Source: Bog-473 sp963787485 (GTDB lineage: Bacteria > Actinomycetota > Acidimicrobiia > Acidimicrobiales > RAAP-2). Taken from it: 64,000 bases of DNA. The stretch is from positions 1,054,001 to 1,118,000 of the forward strand of contig CAWBDF010000007.1 in the NCBI GenBank assembly GCA_963787485.1, in the 5' to 3' direction. Position 1 is the stretch's first letter. Each line of letters opens with the position of its first letter. Positions 63,010 through 64,000 of this stretch are shown here, one piece after another. Made by a program: the position numbers and the translations under genes. Under the pieces are notes generated by a model. The model was not told where the DNA came from, searched no databases, and was given only the letters and a program-made list of their open reading frames with translations.

Positions 63010-63651
63010 GTGGATGAATCCCTCCGGCAGGTTCGTGTAACCGGCGAGGGTTCGGTGCCAGCCACCCCCGATCGTTACGTGCTGGTGGCGGTACTCAATG
63101 CAATGGCCGAATCCGGGGCCGAGGCACTGACGCTGGTGGCTTCATTGGTTCAGTCCGCACAAGAATCTCTCCGAGACCAAGGTCTACCTCGTGACTCGCT
63201 GCGAACTCAGAACTTGATGCTTCAAGACTGGTTCGACCAGGGCCAGCAGCGAGTGACGGCTCGGGTGGCCAGTCACGAGGTTGAGATCTCAGTCAGTGAT
63301 GTCGAGACCCTGAGTTCGGTTATCGCCACACTCGGTTCGGTCGTAGGCGACAACCTGCAACTGAGGGGTCTTCGGCCAACCGTTTCAGACAGTGACCCGC
63401 TCTACCACGAGGCACAGAAGCTCGCCGTGGCACAGGCCCGATCCAAGGCGGAGGTACTTGCCGCCGCCACCGGCATCACGCTTGGCCCTGTGGTCTCGAT
63501 ACAAGAGGTCGGCAACGTCGGAGGATTGGTGAGGCAGCCGATGGCGGCCTCTGGGTTCGGTGGGGGCCGGGCTCTACAACCTCAGGTTCCCCTGGAGCCA
63601 GCAACACTCACGGTATCCGCCTTTGTCACGATCAGCTACGCCATCGGATAG
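63010..63651 (+). CDS. SIMPL-domain (DUF541) protein
   Basis: A 213-residue protein from GTG 63010. RQVRVTGEGSVPATPDRYVL opens the SIMPL fold, then RTQNLMLQDWFDQGQQRVTA and ARSKAEVLAAATGITLGPVV, ending PATLTVSAFVTISYAIG. Most family members are periplasmic and carry a signal peptide, but none is seen here, so it may be cytoplasmic or a start further upstream may be used. Role unknown. Confidence 0.75.
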   Translation: MDESLRQVRVTGEGSVPATPDRYVLVAVLNAMAESGAEALTLVASLVQSAQESLRDQGLPRDSLRTQNLMLQDWFDQGQQRVTARVASHEVEISVSDVETLSSVIATLGSVVGDNLQLRGLRPTVSDSDPLYHEAQKLAVAQARSKAEVLAAATGITLGPVVSIQEVGNVGGLVRQPMAASGFGGGRALQPQVPLEPATLTVSAFVTISYAIG

Positions 63652-63705
63652 CCGCTACTTATCCGGAGCATCGAACTGGGATAGCCGAGTTTCGACTGAG
63701 CCGAC

Positions 63706-64000
63706 CTAGCTCGGACGACTTTCTGCAGAGGTGATCAACTTGTTCAAGGTCGTCTCAGCGTCCACCAGACCTTGCGCCTGAATCGCACCAGTTATTGGAA
63801 GGTTGGTGGAATCGAGCACCCCAATCTGTGCGAGAAGTGACGCCTGGTCCCAATAGATGTGCTCGGAAGCAACCTTGTCGTCTTCGATGGCCATTACCAC
63901 CACCACCGGGATCTCCACCCTACGACCGGTCGGGGGGATGCCCGGAAGCCAGAACGGCATCTCGACGGAGTGAGTGAATCGCATGATCAACTCGTCGACT
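63706..64000 (-). CDS. SnoaL/ester-cyclase-like protein, cut by window edge
   Basis: The reverse frame reads MRFTHSVEMPFWLPGIPPTG, VEIPVVVVMAIEDDKVASEH and IYWDQASLLAQIGVL, which matches the C-terminal strands of SnoaL-like NTF2 proteins, where the HIYWDQAS helix is a hallmark. The frame continues past base 64000, so the start is not seen. Function within the fold is unknown. Confidence 0.75.
   Translation of the reverse strand, partial: VDELIMRFTHSVEMPFWLPGIPPTGRRVEIPVVVVMAIEDDKVASEHIYWDQASLLAQIGVLDSTNLPITGAIQAQGLVDAETTLNKLITSAESRPS

Noticed and set aside
1..64000. tRNA, rRNA, CRISPR arrays
   Set aside because: No cloverleaf with a GGTTCRANNCC-type arm, rRNA segment or evenly spaced direct repeats was recognised by eye.

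Overview
The window is high-GC DNA from an actinobacterium. The gyrA, lepB and rnd genes, a DevR/DevS-type two-component pair, a mycofactocin-type dehydrogenase and a double-length dCTP deaminase would fit an uncultured Acidimicrobiia-like lineage. That placement is inference; no rRNA or other taxonomic marker is present.

Region 1 (1-12.5 kb) looks like core chromosome. It holds the 3' part of gyrA, signal peptidase I, a double-length dCTP deaminase, a low-complexity membrane-anchored protein, RNase D, a degenerate GGDEF protein, a divergent response regulator/histidine kinase pair, and an MFS permease with a large external loop. Genes here are intact and tightly packed.

Region 2 (12.6-33.2 kb) reads as a catabolic or lipid/xenobiotic island. 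It has three COG2159-type amidohydrolases, a limonene-epoxide-hydrolase-like protein, a GerW-family protein, a cytochrome P450, a DHA2 efflux pump, five SDR dehydrogenases (one mycofactocin-type), a secreted lipoprotein hydrolase, a membrane desaturase, a phytanoyl-CoA dioxygenase-like enzyme and a DUF1214-type protein. No single pathway can be assigned.

Region 3 (33.2-42.7 kb) is a scarred zone. It contains three IS110-family remnants, truncated or frameshifted genes, a PadR regulator with a palindromic operator inside its promoter, a frameshifted seven-bladed beta-propeller protein, and an ECF sigma/anti-sigma pair.

Region 4 (42.8-64 kb) is accessory DNA with many small genes: SRPBCC, NTF2-like, SDR, a stand-alone YidC/Oxa1 insertase, an intact IS110 copy, a leuD-like gene beside a leuC stub, a hydantoinase/acetone-carboxylase-like pair with the gamma-like zinc domain fused to the beta-like chain, a VOC protein, and two frameshifted alpha/beta hydrolases divergent from a TetR gene across a 38-bp inverted repeat.

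The most distinctive unexplained signal is a family of short GC-rich hairpin repeats (core CCGGCGnnCnGGGG). At least sixteen copies lie between genes from about 42 to 63 kb, and none was seen in the first 41 kb.
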